Assembly: GCF_900277125.1 (NCBI RefSeq)
Contig: NZ_OPYN01000070.1
Span: 225,675 to 289,674, forward strand
DNA: 64,000 bases
Reading direction: 5' to 3'
DNA from: Pseudomonas inefficax
Lineage (GTDB): Bacteria > Pseudomonadota > Gammaproteobacteria > Pseudomonadales > Pseudomonadaceae
The translations under genes and the position numbers were made by a program. The notes beneath the pieces were generated by a model, which made no database searches, was not told the origin of the DNA, and saw only the letters and a program-made list of their open reading frames with translations. The stretch's first letter is position 1. Each line of letters opens with the position of its first letter. This document shows positions 42,025 to 51,600 of the stretch, in pieces.

Positions 42025-45000
42025 ATGACCCCTCCTGTGACACCGCCCAAGCTTCGTCACCCGATCAACGACTTCATCGCGCAACACTTGCCTGACTGGT
42101 TGAGCAAGGCCAGCCCCCGGCAAATTGCCGCGTTGCAGGCGTGCTACAAGGCCTACCTGGCCAGCCAGAAACAACTGGCCAGGTTCACCGGCAAACTGCA
42201 GCCGCTGGACACCTTTGCCCAGTCACTGCTTCAGCGGGCTTTCGCCGCAGACCCGCAGCTGCAGCTTGATGTCGATCTGAGCCAGCTGACCTGGCGTGAA
42301 GAACGTGCTCGATTGACCCCGCAGCCAGGCGCAATCCCGGATTTCCAGCCCTATTACGTACGCGTGCCTGCTTTGCAGAAATTGCTGCAGAACTTCAAGG
42401 AGGGCGAATCCTTTTATCTAGGCACGGCGCTCACAAACCAGGCGGAACCTGGCGGCGCCGATACCGTGGTGTCGGATGATGTGACGCGTATCGTCCAGGT
42501 ATGCCGCAGTACGGATGTCGGTGCGGCCTATCAACGGCACCTGGCAGATGTGCTGACGGGTGCGTTCGAGAAGCAGTTGGTAACCGACAAGCGCCTGGAA
42601 TTTTCGGTAGCGGTCGAGGTAGCAGCGCTCAAGGGGCAGCTGGACAGCGACGATCTGCCAGTGTTGCGCCAGCTAGGCGCGGGTCAGAAGCCAGTCGCGC
42701 CGGGCACGTTCAGGTTTCGCCAGGCGGCGTTGCAACTACTGGGGTGTCGCGTCGATGGCGCGCTATGCCTTGAATGGACGCAGTTGCCGCACACCTTGGC
42801 CAATTACCCGTTTGGCGGGTTCGAACGCCTGAAAAAGGTGATGCTGTATTTCCCCGACACGCCAGCCCGGCCTTTACGGGTGTTCAAGGATTGGGATGAA
42901 ATGAACCGCGCATTGGTCAGCATCCTGGCCAGCGAGGAGGAGCAGCGAGCCCTGCTGCGGCGCATCGCGCTGGACGATCAGGCACGCTTTCGGCAAACCC
43001 TGGCCACCCGTTTGCGTGATGCCGAGCCGGACCTGGAGCCGCTCAGGGTGCCGCAAACCGAGGATGGCTTCGCATCGCTGGCGTCATGGCACCTGCAACG
43101 CATCAAGGCCGATGCGCGATTTCTTGCGGTAAGCACCGCGCAGGCCAATGCCAACACCGCGGCCCAACGACTGCGGGCCCTGGAGAATGCAGGCTTGGTA
43201 TTGCTCAACCTGGCAGGGCTGTTCGTTCCGGCCATTGGCGCGCTGCTGCTGGCCGACCTGGGGCGACACGTGCTTGGCGATGTCTGCGAAGGTGTGCTCG
43301 ACTGGCAGCTCGGCCATCAGCACGAGGCGCTGCAGCACCTGTTGCAGGTGGCCCAGGCGGTGTGCAGCGCAGGCGCAGTGGTAATCGGGGCGCACCTGCT
43401 GCGTAATGCATTCATCGAAAACCTGGAGCCGGTCACCACCCCAGCGGGGCAGCCACGGCTATGGTGCAACGACCTGACCCCCTACCAGGAAACCCGCGTA
43501 CCCGCGCAAGCGGTCACACTCGACAATGGGCTGTTGAGCGATGGCCAGGGCTATTGGTGGAAACTGGCTGACGTGACCTATCGCGTGCGGCGGGATGCCA
43601 ACAAAGTCTGGCGGTTGCTGCACAAGGAAGGGCAGGCCAGATATGCCCCTGCATTGGAAAACAACAGCGAACGCGCCTGGCGCCTGAGGTACGAGCGGCC
43701 GCTGGAGTGGCAGGGCGAGGCCATGTTGCTGGGGCGTCTCTGGCCAGCGGCGCGCGGCCTGGATGCCGAGCGGGTGGCGCAGATACTCAGTGTTGCCGAT
43801 GTGGACGAAGCCTACCTGCGGGGCTTGCTGGTGGAGGGCCGGCCCATGCCGGTGAATCTGCGCGACACTCTGGAGCGTTTCGCGGTGCAGGCGCGGATTG
43901 ACAGCTTTTTTGCCGATCCGTACGCCGATACCGGTTTTTTTCAATGGTGCACCGAACGTTTGCGCCTGCACGGCCAGCCCCTTGAAGAGCAGCGCATGGC
44001 CATCGACCAGGATGCCGCGTCGCTGCGCGGGCCGCTGCTCGAGCATTTCTCGCAGTCATACCTGGCAGCTGACCCGTTGCTGGCCCTGATCCAGCGCGAC
44101 TTTGCTTCCTTGCCGGACGCCTATGCGCTTGATCTGCTGGCCACCGCAAGCGAGGCCATGCGCGCGAGGATGACAGTTGAACAGCGTATACCGCTGGCGT
44201 TGGCCGAACGTGCCAGGGCCACGCTGCAGCTGGCACGCCTTACCCGTGCGCGGGAAGGGTTATACCTTGCGGATAGCTACCGCCACGATGTGGTTGCCTT
44301 GGTCTTCGCCTTGTTGCGGCGGCACGGTCCAAGCACGGCCCATACCAACCTGCTATTGCGCGACGACCCCCTGAGCGGCCCGGTCCGGGCGCGCTGGTTG
44401 ACTCAGCCAACCCAGGCACAACTGGTGCTGGTACGCAGCGACGGCAGGTTCCAGCTGTATGACGATCTCGGGCGCCCGGACGACCGTGATGTAGCCGAAC
44501 CTGAGGGGCTGTTCGAGGCGCTGATCGCGGGTTTGCCCGCTGACTATTGCACGCGTCAGGGCTGGAACGTAGCGGACGGACCGGTGCGGTTACGTAGCCA
44601 GCTGCAAGCCTGGCTGCCGAACGACCGCAACGGGTTGCTCAAACTCCTTGGGTGGGGGGAGGCCAAAGCGACAGCTTCGCCTATGCGCCGCTTGCCCGAT
44701 GGCCGTCTGGGGTATCCACTGGGCGGTTGCCAGTCTTGCCTGCTGACGCAAGAGCAAAGGGTGCGCAACCGGATCCGTGCCTTGTTCCCGGGTATGGACG
44801 CAGCGGCGACTGAGCGCTACCTGCAGAACATGCTGCAATTACCGGGTACGTTGCTGGACAACCTGCTCCGTGTCGAGCAGGAGTATCGGCAGCTTGATCA
44901 GAGTTTACGCGCCTGGTCCGACGAACAATCGGGCCCATCGAGACGTACGCGGCAGCGGATCGAAGACGCGCTTCGCCGCGCCTGGCAGATGCGCGAAGAG

Positions 45001-46518
45001 CGCCCGGTCGGCGCACTTGGCAACCGAGCAGCGTTGAGCCTGAGGATGGAAGGTGTAGCCATTGGTGGCCTGCCCATGCTTCCCCCAGGTACTGACTTCT
45101 CGCATATTTCCGAACTGAGCCTGTCTGGCCTGGCCTTGTCAGCCATTGCGCCGGGGTTTCTGGCGAGCTTCCCCCGCCTGAGCCGGCTGGACTTGAGCAA
45201 TAACAGCCTGACCGAGTTACCGGCCGGCCTGGAGGGCTTGAGCGGGCTGCGCCAGTTGCTGTTGTCGCGCAACCGTATCCGTATCCTGCCGCCCCAGGCT
45301 CATGTGTTGGGTCGCCTGCCCCAATTGCGCTCGCTGGATATGAGTGACAACCCTCTGGGTTCCATCAGCCTTCAGTTCAATCAGCTTCCCGGTTTGCGCA
45401 TTCTGCGCATGAACCGCTCCGGGTTGCTCACCCTGCCTGCCGGGTTGCAATGGTGCGGGCTGTTGCTGTTTGCGGACCTGCGCAACAACCAGATCAGCGA
45501 GCTGCCAGCAGCCTTGTTCCAGGCGCCGTTACCCCTTCGTCGCGCGCTGCATCTGGATGGCAATGCGCTGGCTGTTGCAGACTTGCAACGTTTGTATGGG
45601 GTTGAGCGGTTGCTGATCAACGAGTTTGAGGTGCCCGCCGATCCGTTGCTGGAAGTCTGGCTGCGTGCCCACCCCGAACCAGGGAGTGACATAGGCCGGG
45701 CATCGTGGAATGCGCTGCGGGCAGAGCCGCTAGGCGAGAGTTTCTTCAACCTGCTCGCGCGGTTGACCGACACGGCTGAGTACCGCTGGGCGCCCGATCA
45801 GATAAGCGCACGCGTATGGACAATGATCGGCGCTGCTTACAGGCACACCGCAACGCGAGACGCGCTGTTCGACCTGGCGGCTGACCCCCCTACCTGTGTC
45901 GATAGCGTCTCGACGGTTTTCAGCCGGCTCGAGGTGCGCATGCACGTTGAAGAAGTGACCCACGGGGGCAGCCCGCTGGCCACGCGCAGCCAGCGATTGC
46001 AGCTGGCCAGGCGGCTGTTTAGGGTCGCCTGGGTCGAGCGTATCGCCCGGCGCGACATGGATGCTCGCTACACAGATGGACGATGGCGCAGAGGGGAACG
46101 CAGTGCAGAAGAGGTCGAAGTCAATCTGGCTTATCTCACCGGCTTGGCCCGGCGCCTGGATTTGATTGGCCAGCCTCGGCACATGCAATTCGGCGGCTTG
46201 GCGGAGGTCACCCAGGCGCAGCTTGATGCTGCGTACCTCGAAGTGCTGCAAGCGGAAGCCACCGACCAGCGCGTGGCCTTCATCAGTGAGCGTGATTTCT
46301 GGCTTGAGGTGCTCCGTGCCGAGCAGCCGCAGCGTTTCGACGATGTGGAGTCGCTTTATGGTCAGCAGCAGGAAGCGCTGGATGAACAGCGGCACAGCAT
46401 AACCAGTGAAGCCTACGTGAGGCGCTCCAATGCCATACGTGACGCGCGCGATACGGCACTGAGCCAATTGGCCCAGGAGCTCACGCTGGCGGCCCTGCAG
46501 ACGCCAGACACCCCTTGA
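42025..46518 (+). CDS. Giant LRR protein with NEL-type E3 ubiquitin ligase domain (NEL1)
   Basis: This is a 1497-residue protein. Residues 1-1000 form a large N-terminal region of the DUF6543 type, opening with FIAQHLPDWLSKASPRQIAA and holding a hydrophobic helical segment at about 390-458. Residues ~1005-1195 carry about seven leucine-rich repeats, e.g. LSRLDLSNNSLTELPAGL. The rest is a NEL domain: Cys1291 in PPTCVDSV is the predicted ubiquitin thioester residue, followed by RRLFRVAWVERIARRD and EEVEVNLAYLTGLARRLDL, the counterparts of IpaH/SspH motifs. NEL enzymes ubiquitinate host proteins. No N-terminal signal peptide is seen. AAGGA precedes the ATG. Divergent from phnW. NEL identity is firm; delivery and targets are unknown. 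Confidence 0.87.
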   Translation: MTPPVTPPKLRHPINDFIAQHLPDWLSKASPRQIAALQACYKAYLASQKQLARFTGKLQPLDTFAQSLLQRAFAADPQLQLDVDLSQLTWREERARLTPQPGAIPDFQPYYVRVPALQKLLQNFKEGESFYLGTALTNQAEPGGADTVVSDDVTRIVQVCRSTDVGAAYQRHLADVLTGAFEKQLVTDKRLEFSVAVEVAALKGQLDSDDLPVLRQLGAGQKPVAPGTFRFRQAALQLLGCRVDGALCLEWTQLPHTLANYPFGGFERLKKVMLYFPDTPARPLRVFKDWDEMNRALVSILASEEEQRALLRRIALDDQARFRQTLATRLRDAEPDLEPLRVPQTEDGFASLASWHLQRIKADARFLAVSTAQANANTAAQRLRALENAGLVLLNLAGLFVPAIGALLLADLGRHVLGDVCEGVLDWQLGHQHEALQHLLQVAQAVCSAGAVVIGAHLLRNAFIENLEPVTTPAGQPRLWCNDLTPYQETRVPAQAVTLDNGLLSDGQGYWWKLADVTYRVRRDANKVWRLLHKEGQARYAPALENNSERAWRLRYERPLEWQGEAMLLGRLWPAARGLDAERVAQILSVADVDEAYLRGLLVEGRPMPVNLRDTLERFAVQARIDSFFADPYADTGFFQWCTERLRLHGQPLEEQRMAIDQDAASLRGPLLEHFSQSYLAADPLLALIQRDFASLPDAYALDLLATASEAMRARMTVEQRIPLALAERARATLQLARLTRAREGLYLADSYRHDVVALVFALLRRHGPSTAHTNLLLRDDPLSGPVRARWLTQPTQAQLVLVRSDGRFQLYDDLGRPDDRDVAEPEGLFEALIAGLPADYCTRQGWNVADGPVRLRSQLQAWLPNDRNGLLKLLGWGEAKATASPMRRLPDGRLGYPLGGCQSCLLTQEQRVRNRIRALFPGMDAAATERYLQNMLQLPGTLLDNLLRVEQEYRQLDQSLRAWSDEQSGPSRRTRQRIEDALRRAWQMREERPVGALGNRAALSLRMEGVAIGGLPMLPPGTDFSHISELSLSGLALSAIAPGFLASFPRLSRLDLSNNSLTELPAGLEGLSGLRQLLLSRNRIRILPPQAHVLGRLPQLRSLDMSDNPLGSISLQFNQLPGLRILRMNRSGLLTLPAGLQWCGLLLFADLRNNQISELPAALFQAPLPLRRALHLDGNALAVADLQRLYGVERLLINEFEVPADPLLEVWLRAHPEPGSDIGRASWNALRAEPLGESFFNLLARLTDTAEYRWAPDQISARVWTMIGAAYRHTATRDALFDLAADPPTCVDSVSTVFSRLEVRMHVEEVTHGGSPLATRSQRLQLARRLFRVAWVERIARRDMDARYTDGRWRRGERSAEEVEVNLAYLTGLARRLDLIGQPRHMQFGGLAEVTQAQLDAAYLEVLQAEATDQRVAFISERDFWLEVLRAEQPQRFDDVESLYGQQQEALDEQRHSITSEAYVRRSNAIRDARDTALSQLAQELTLAALQTPDTP

Positions 46519-46525
46519 CGCACGA

Positions 46526-46552
46526 CGCCGGGCGGGTTCTTCCCGCCTGGCG
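46526..46552 (+). terminator. Hairpin after NEL1
   Basis: CGCC-GGGCGGG and CCCGCC-T-GGCG arms enclose a five-base loop just past the NEL1 stop codon. No T-run follows, so it is only a possible terminator. Confidence 0.4.
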
Positions 46553-46599
46553 ACACAAGCCTTCGCTGATTACCCTTGCGAGCTGACGCCCTCATCAGT

Positions 46600-46625
46600 C
46601 AAATTGCTCGCAGATAATTCGAGCA
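46600..46625. promoter_or_regulatory. Candidate LysR autoregulatory site
   Basis: The block contains the perfect dyad TGCTCG-N9-CGAGCA (46605-46625), ending 12 bases before the LysR start codon, and begins with CAAATTG. A related block lies upstream of phnW (41888-41911). Such placement would suit autoregulation by the LysR protein. Confidence 0.5.
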
Positions 46626-46637
46626 TTAGCCAGGCCT

Positions 46638-47507
46638 ATGTCCATGAACCTGTTCCAGTTGCGTGCTTTCGACGCGGTAGCCCGTGAAGGCAGTTTTACC
46701 CGCGCCGCCGCACGTCTGTTCATCAGCCAGCCAGCGGTGACCGGTCACATCAAGGCGCTGGAGGAGCATTATCAGATTACCTTGCTGCGGCGCACGGCCC
46801 GCCGGGTGGAGCTGACGGAAGAGGGCACCCGCCTGGCAGCCATCACGCGGGCCATGTTCAGCCTCGCCGACGAAGCGCAAGCCATGCTCGAAGCCAACCG
46901 GCAACTACTGACCGGGCGGCTGGAAGTGGCCGCCGACGGCCCGCATCGGGTCATGCCGATGCTGGCGATACTCCGCGAGCGCTACCCGGGTATCACCGTC
47001 AACCTGCGGCTGGGCAATGCCCAGGAAACCCTGGCCGCGTTGCTCGGTGAACATGCCGATGTCGCCGTGCTGACCGAGATCGAACCGCGCAAGGGCTTGC
47101 ATTTGCAGAGCCTATGCCAGTCACGCCTGTGTGCCTTGCTGCCAGCGGGGCATGCCTGGGCGGCGGAGCAGGGCGACCTGCCGCTGACAGCACTTCATCA
47201 GCAGATCATGGTACTGCGTGAGCCCAGTTCCACTACCCGCCGCACGTTCGACAAGGCTTGCCTGGCGGCGACGGTTCAGCCGCGCGTGCTGCTGGAGCTG
47301 GACAGCCGCGAAGCGGTCACCGAGGCCGTGGCAGCGGAGCTTGGCATTGGCGTGGTTTCGTCCACCGAGGTCGCCAGTGATCCGCGGGTGGTCGCCCGGC
47401 CGCTGGGCGGGCAGGGGCTGGTCAACCAGCACCTGGTCGGCTGCCTCGAGCGGCGCCGCGAACTGCGCCTGATCCAGGCTTTTCTGGGGCTGGCGGCAAC
47501 ACTCTGA
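46638..47507 (+). CDS. LysR-family regulator, probable phnWX regulator
   Basis: This 289-residue LysR-type protein has an N-terminal helix-turn-helix (NLFQLRAFDAVAREGSFTRA ... SQPAVTGHIKALEEHY) and an effector-binding domain (EEGTRLAAITRAMF onward). In P. aeruginosa a LysR gene sits next to phnWX as I recall it, and this protein resembles a 2-aminoethylphosphonate-responsive regulator by context. Here NEL1 separates it from phnW. Shared operator-like blocks upstream of both genes support the link. It is followed on the same strand by an AraC-type gene, with a 54-base gap. Confidence 0.82.
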   Translation: MSMNLFQLRAFDAVAREGSFTRAAARLFISQPAVTGHIKALEEHYQITLLRRTARRVELTEEGTRLAAITRAMFSLADEAQAMLEANRQLLTGRLEVAADGPHRVMPMLAILRERYPGITVNLRLGNAQETLAALLGEHADVAVLTEIEPRKGLHLQSLCQSRLCALLPAGHAWAAEQGDLPLTALHQQIMVLREPSSTTRRTFDKACLAATVQPRVLLELDSREAVTEAVAAELGIGVVSSTEVASDPRVVARPLGGQGLVNQHLVGCLERRRELRLIQAFLGLAATL

Positions 47508-47561
47508 TGGCGGTTGCCCAAGGTGCCCGTAACTACCGAGATCAAGCCGACAGGACGGCCG

Positions 47562-48581
47562 ATGAGCGAAAAAGACACCATCTCCATGCACCTGGTGCGT
47601 GAGGCACTTTTACAAACCTGCCCGGCCGGCGAGCCCGACAGGGGTTTGCTGGCGCGCGCCGGTATCGACGCCGACCAGTTGCACCAGCCGGATGCGCGCG
47701 TTGGGGCGCAGGCCTATGCCCGGCTCTGGCGCCTGTTGGCGCGGCGTTGCAACGATGAGTTTTTTGCCATGGACCCGCGCGGCTTGCGCAATGGCAGCCT
47801 GGCGTTCATGTGCCGGGCCAGCATGGCGCAACCTACCCTCGGCGCCGGCCTGGAAACGGCCCTGGCCTTTTTGTCATTGATGCTGCAAGACCTGCAACCG
47901 GCGCTGGTGCGTCAGCAGGGCCTGGCCGAGATCGTGATCAACGAACCCCGCGACCAACCCCGCCGGGCGTTTACCTATTTCACCTTCTGGATGATCGTGC
48001 ATGGCGTTGCGTGCTGGTTGGCTGGGCGACGCATTCCGATACTGGCCATCGACCTGCGTTGCAGCGCGCCGCCGTTCTGCGAAGACTATCGCGTGATGTT
48101 CTCGGACAACCTGCACTTCGAGCGGCCCTTGACCCGGCTGGTGATGGCGGCAGACGGCCTCGACCAGCCGCTGCGCCGTACCGAAGAAGAGCTGCAGCGC
48201 TTTCTTGCCGAAGCGCCGGGCAATATCCTGGTGAAATACCGTGACCCAGCCAGCCTGGGCCTGCGTATCCGTAGCGATCTATTGGGCCTGGACCCTGGCC
48301 GTTGGCCCGACAGCGACAGCCTGGCAAGGCGTCTGTGCTTGTCACCTTCCACCTTGCGCCGCCGCCTGGCTGAAGAAGGGCAGTCTTATCAAGGCCTTAA
48401 AGACAGCGTCCGGCGCGAGCTCGCCATTGCCTGGTTGAGCCAGCCACAGCCAGGCATGGTTGAAATTGCCGAACGCCTAGGGTTTGCCGATAGTAGCTCG
48501 TTCTACAAGGCATTTCGCAAATGGTTTGGCTGCAACCCAGGGCAATATCGCGAGCAGACCCAGGCCCGCGGCAGGCGCTGA
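47562..48581 (+). CDS. AraC-family regulator (arabinose-binding-domain-like N-terminus)
   Basis: This 339-residue regulator belongs to the OruR/ArgR-like AraC subgroup. The N-terminal ~210 residues match the AraC_binding_2-like domain (MHLVREALLQTCPAGEPDRG), and the C-terminal ~100 residues hold two helix-turn-helices (LARRLCLSPSTLRRRLAEEG and IAERLGFADSSSFYKAFRKW). I use the ATG at 47562, with CAGGA upstream, rather than a TTG sixteen codons earlier. It precedes the tandem NEL2 and NEL3 genes on the same strand by 99 bases and is therefore a candidate regulator of them, but nothing in the sequence proves it. Confidence 0.83.
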   Translation: MSEKDTISMHLVREALLQTCPAGEPDRGLLARAGIDADQLHQPDARVGAQAYARLWRLLARRCNDEFFAMDPRGLRNGSLAFMCRASMAQPTLGAGLETALAFLSLMLQDLQPALVRQQGLAEIVINEPRDQPRRAFTYFTFWMIVHGVACWLAGRRIPILAIDLRCSAPPFCEDYRVMFSDNLHFERPLTRLVMAADGLDQPLRRTEEELQRFLAEAPGNILVKYRDPASLGLRIRSDLLGLDPGRWPDSDSLARRLCLSPSTLRRRLAEEGQSYQGLKDSVRRELAIAWLSQPQPGMVEIAERLGFADSSSFYKAFRKWFGCNPGQYREQTQARGRR

Positions 48582-48680
48582 ACAGGCGTGAAAGGCAAGC
48601 GGGTGAGGCAGTTCCCCCTGACCGGCAGGGCGCTTCGATGAAAGATTGTGCGTCCCTTTCCGCCGATCAGAGCACAGCCC

Positions 48681-51600
48681 ATGCGCCAGTTTGCCGCCGT
48701 TTCGCAAAAACCCCTCGCATACACCGTGAAGGATGAGCAGCAGGCCACTGACCGTTTCATCCAGCAGCGCTTGCCAGACTGGCTAAAAAAAGCCTCCGTG
48801 GCGCAAATCAGCGAACTACGCCGCTTGCTCGACGCGCACAAGGCCAGCCAGAAGCGAGTGAAGGATGCGACGCAAGCGGTCGCTCCAGTGCAGCAGTTTG
48901 CCGCAACCCAGCTTGCCCGGGCCCTGAGCCCGTTTCTGCCAGCGGGCAAATCCCTGCAAAAGCTGCAGTGGCGAGACAAGGAAGTGGAACTGCTGGGTGT
49001 CTCGCTGCCGCACCTGCAATACACCTACAAGGAAGGCCCTGCCTTGTTGCGCCTGATGCAGAACTTCGCAGAAGGCGCCACCCCGCTGGATGGCAGTGGC
49101 CTTTACGATCCTGTCACGCAAACGCTGGTGTCCGAGGATATCGATTCGCTCGTGGCTGCCTGCCGAAGCCTGGATGCGGGTGGCAGGTATCAAACCTTGC
49201 TCACCGACAACTTCAGAAAGCACCGGGCGGTACTGGTCGGTGACAAGCTCGCGGCGCTGCGGCTTGCCGCGCAGGTCGCGCTCTTGCGCGGGCAGATCGA
49301 CGCGACGGAGAAAGCAGCGTTGGATGTCTGCTTCACGCCCAGTGCCGAGCCAACGCACAATCCCGCCGCTGCATTGATCGCATACCCTGGCTTGCTGAGC
49401 ATGCTCGGCTACACCGTGCACGAGGCGCTGTACATCCAGTTGCGCGGCCACGATGACAGTGATCAAGGGGTAATCCTGTACCTGGCAGATGGCTCCGATC
49501 ATCCGTTGCGCCGCTATGACTCCAAACTGGCTCTTGAGGAGGCGTTGGTCGGGCAGCTATCGACAGCGGAGCCCCTCGCCGCATTCAGCCAGCGCATAGC
49601 CCTGCGCGAGCGCAAGCCGTTTCTTGATCAATTGGCATTGCGCCTGGCAGATGCTGAACCCGATCTCGAAGTGGAAGGCGAGGCGGGGCATGGCGCCATT
49701 GGCGAGCGTTGGGTCGCGGCGCTGATCGATCGGGCCAAGGATGATGCGCGGCTGCTTTTGGTGCCCACCGCTGATGCCGACGCCAAGGCCAGTCAGGAGC
49801 GCCTGGCGACTTGGAGTTCGGCCGGTTGGAACCTGGCCAACCTCGCCGGGTTCTTCATTCCACTGGTGGGGGCAGCATTGCTGGCCGACTTGCTGCGCCA
49901 GGTTTGTTCCCATACCTACGAAGGGATGGCCGACTGGGCCGAGGGGCATGACCACGAGGCACTTGAACATTTGCTTGGCGTTGCGCAGATTGCTGCGGGC
50001 GTAGCCATCACCACTGGCGCGGTGGCGGGCGCCGGGGCTGTGGTGCGGCTGTTACAGCGCAGTGCATTCGTCGACGACCTGGTGCCGGTCAGCCTTGAAG
50101 GTGGTGGCGCGCGTCTCTGGCAAAATGATCTGACGGCCTATGCCTGTGATCTGGAGCAAAATGCGGTACTCGATGAGCGAGGCCTCTATAGCACCGGTCA
50201 GCGGCACTGGCTACGCATCGCTGATGATTACTATGAGGTGCACCAGCCGCACACGGGTGGCGGCTGGCGCTTGCGTCATCCGCTTCGCAGTGAAGCCTAC
50301 GGGCCTGCAGTCAATTTCAACGGGGAGTGCTTTTGGCACTTGCCGCAGGAGCGCCTGGCAGCTTGGAACGATCCAGCGCAGATGCTCAACCGGCTGTGGC
50401 CGCAGGCACAGCCACTGGACCCTGAGCGTGCCCAGGCAATATTGCAAGTAGCAGGCAGTGACCTGGACGAGCTGCGCGGCATCGTTCTCGATAACCGCGC
50501 CTTGCCAGCCAACCTGCGTGATACCTTGCGCCGCTTCGCGGCGGATCAGCGCATCGAGACGTTTTTTGCCGCGCTCGGCGCCGCCAAGGCTGCGGCGGAT
50601 CCAGCACTGATCCAGTACTGCCGGCGACGTCCGCAATTTGCCGGGGTCGACGACGCCGCCCTGGCTGCTGCGGTTGTCGAACAGAGCTCGACATTGCGTG
50701 TGGAGCTGTTTGCCCACCTAGTCCAGGAAGCGACCACGGAGGACCGCGTTGCGGGTGTAGTCATGCGTGACTTTGCCGGGTTGCCTTTGGGCTATGCCCT
50801 GGAGCTGGCGTATTCGGTTTCTGGCGAAGAGCGGCAGCAGATCGAGCTGTTGCAGCGGCTACCGCTGCCGGTCGCCAAAAAAGCCCGCGCGTTGCTGCAG
50901 CTGGCCAGGCTGAGCCGGGCTCAACAAGGTCTGCTGCTGCGCAACGCTTATAGCGACGAAAGCGGTGAACTGCTGGTGCAACTGTTGCCACGCCTGGCCA
51001 ACTGGTCTTTCCGGCAGCGGCTGGAGCTGCGCGCAAAAAGCGCATCGGGCCGCCTGATCGCGATCCTCAACTCACAAGCGCCCGCAGAGGCCGGGGTAGT
51101 ACTGGTGCGCGCCGAGGGGCAGTTCAAGCTGTATGACCATCTTGGCGCGTCGCTCGATACTGAAGTGGATGCACCTGACGACATCTTCGCGGTGGTTGTC
51201 GCCCTGCTGTCACCCGAACAGCAAAGCCGGTTGATGCTTGACCCCGCGAATCCGGCCAACGCGCTGCGTCGATTGATTATCAAGGCGATACCGGCGACAC
51301 GTGCGCAGTTGCTCAGGCGGCTCGGCTGGCGAGAGCAGCCAGGTTGGTTCAACCCCGGGCAGCGCTTGCCTGACGGGCGAGTGGGTTACCCTCTGGGCGG
51401 TCGGCAGTCAACCGAACAGGGCTACGTGGGCCAGCTGCGCGCGCGACTCAGAAGCCTTTACCATGGCGCCAGTGAAGCAGACATCGATGAGCATCTTGAC
51501 AGGATAATCCGCAGCGACAATCCGTTCGCAGCGATGCTTGCCGAGGAAGACAATTTTCGCCTGCTCAACCACCGTCTGGGCGTATGGGTTTCATATGCCA

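Noticed and set aside
42017..42045. GGAACC just upstream of NEL1, reminiscent of the HrpL promoter box
   Set aside because: No CCAC-N2-A element follows at 15-17 bases, and the GGAACC overlaps the ribosome-binding site and start codon, so it cannot be a promoter.
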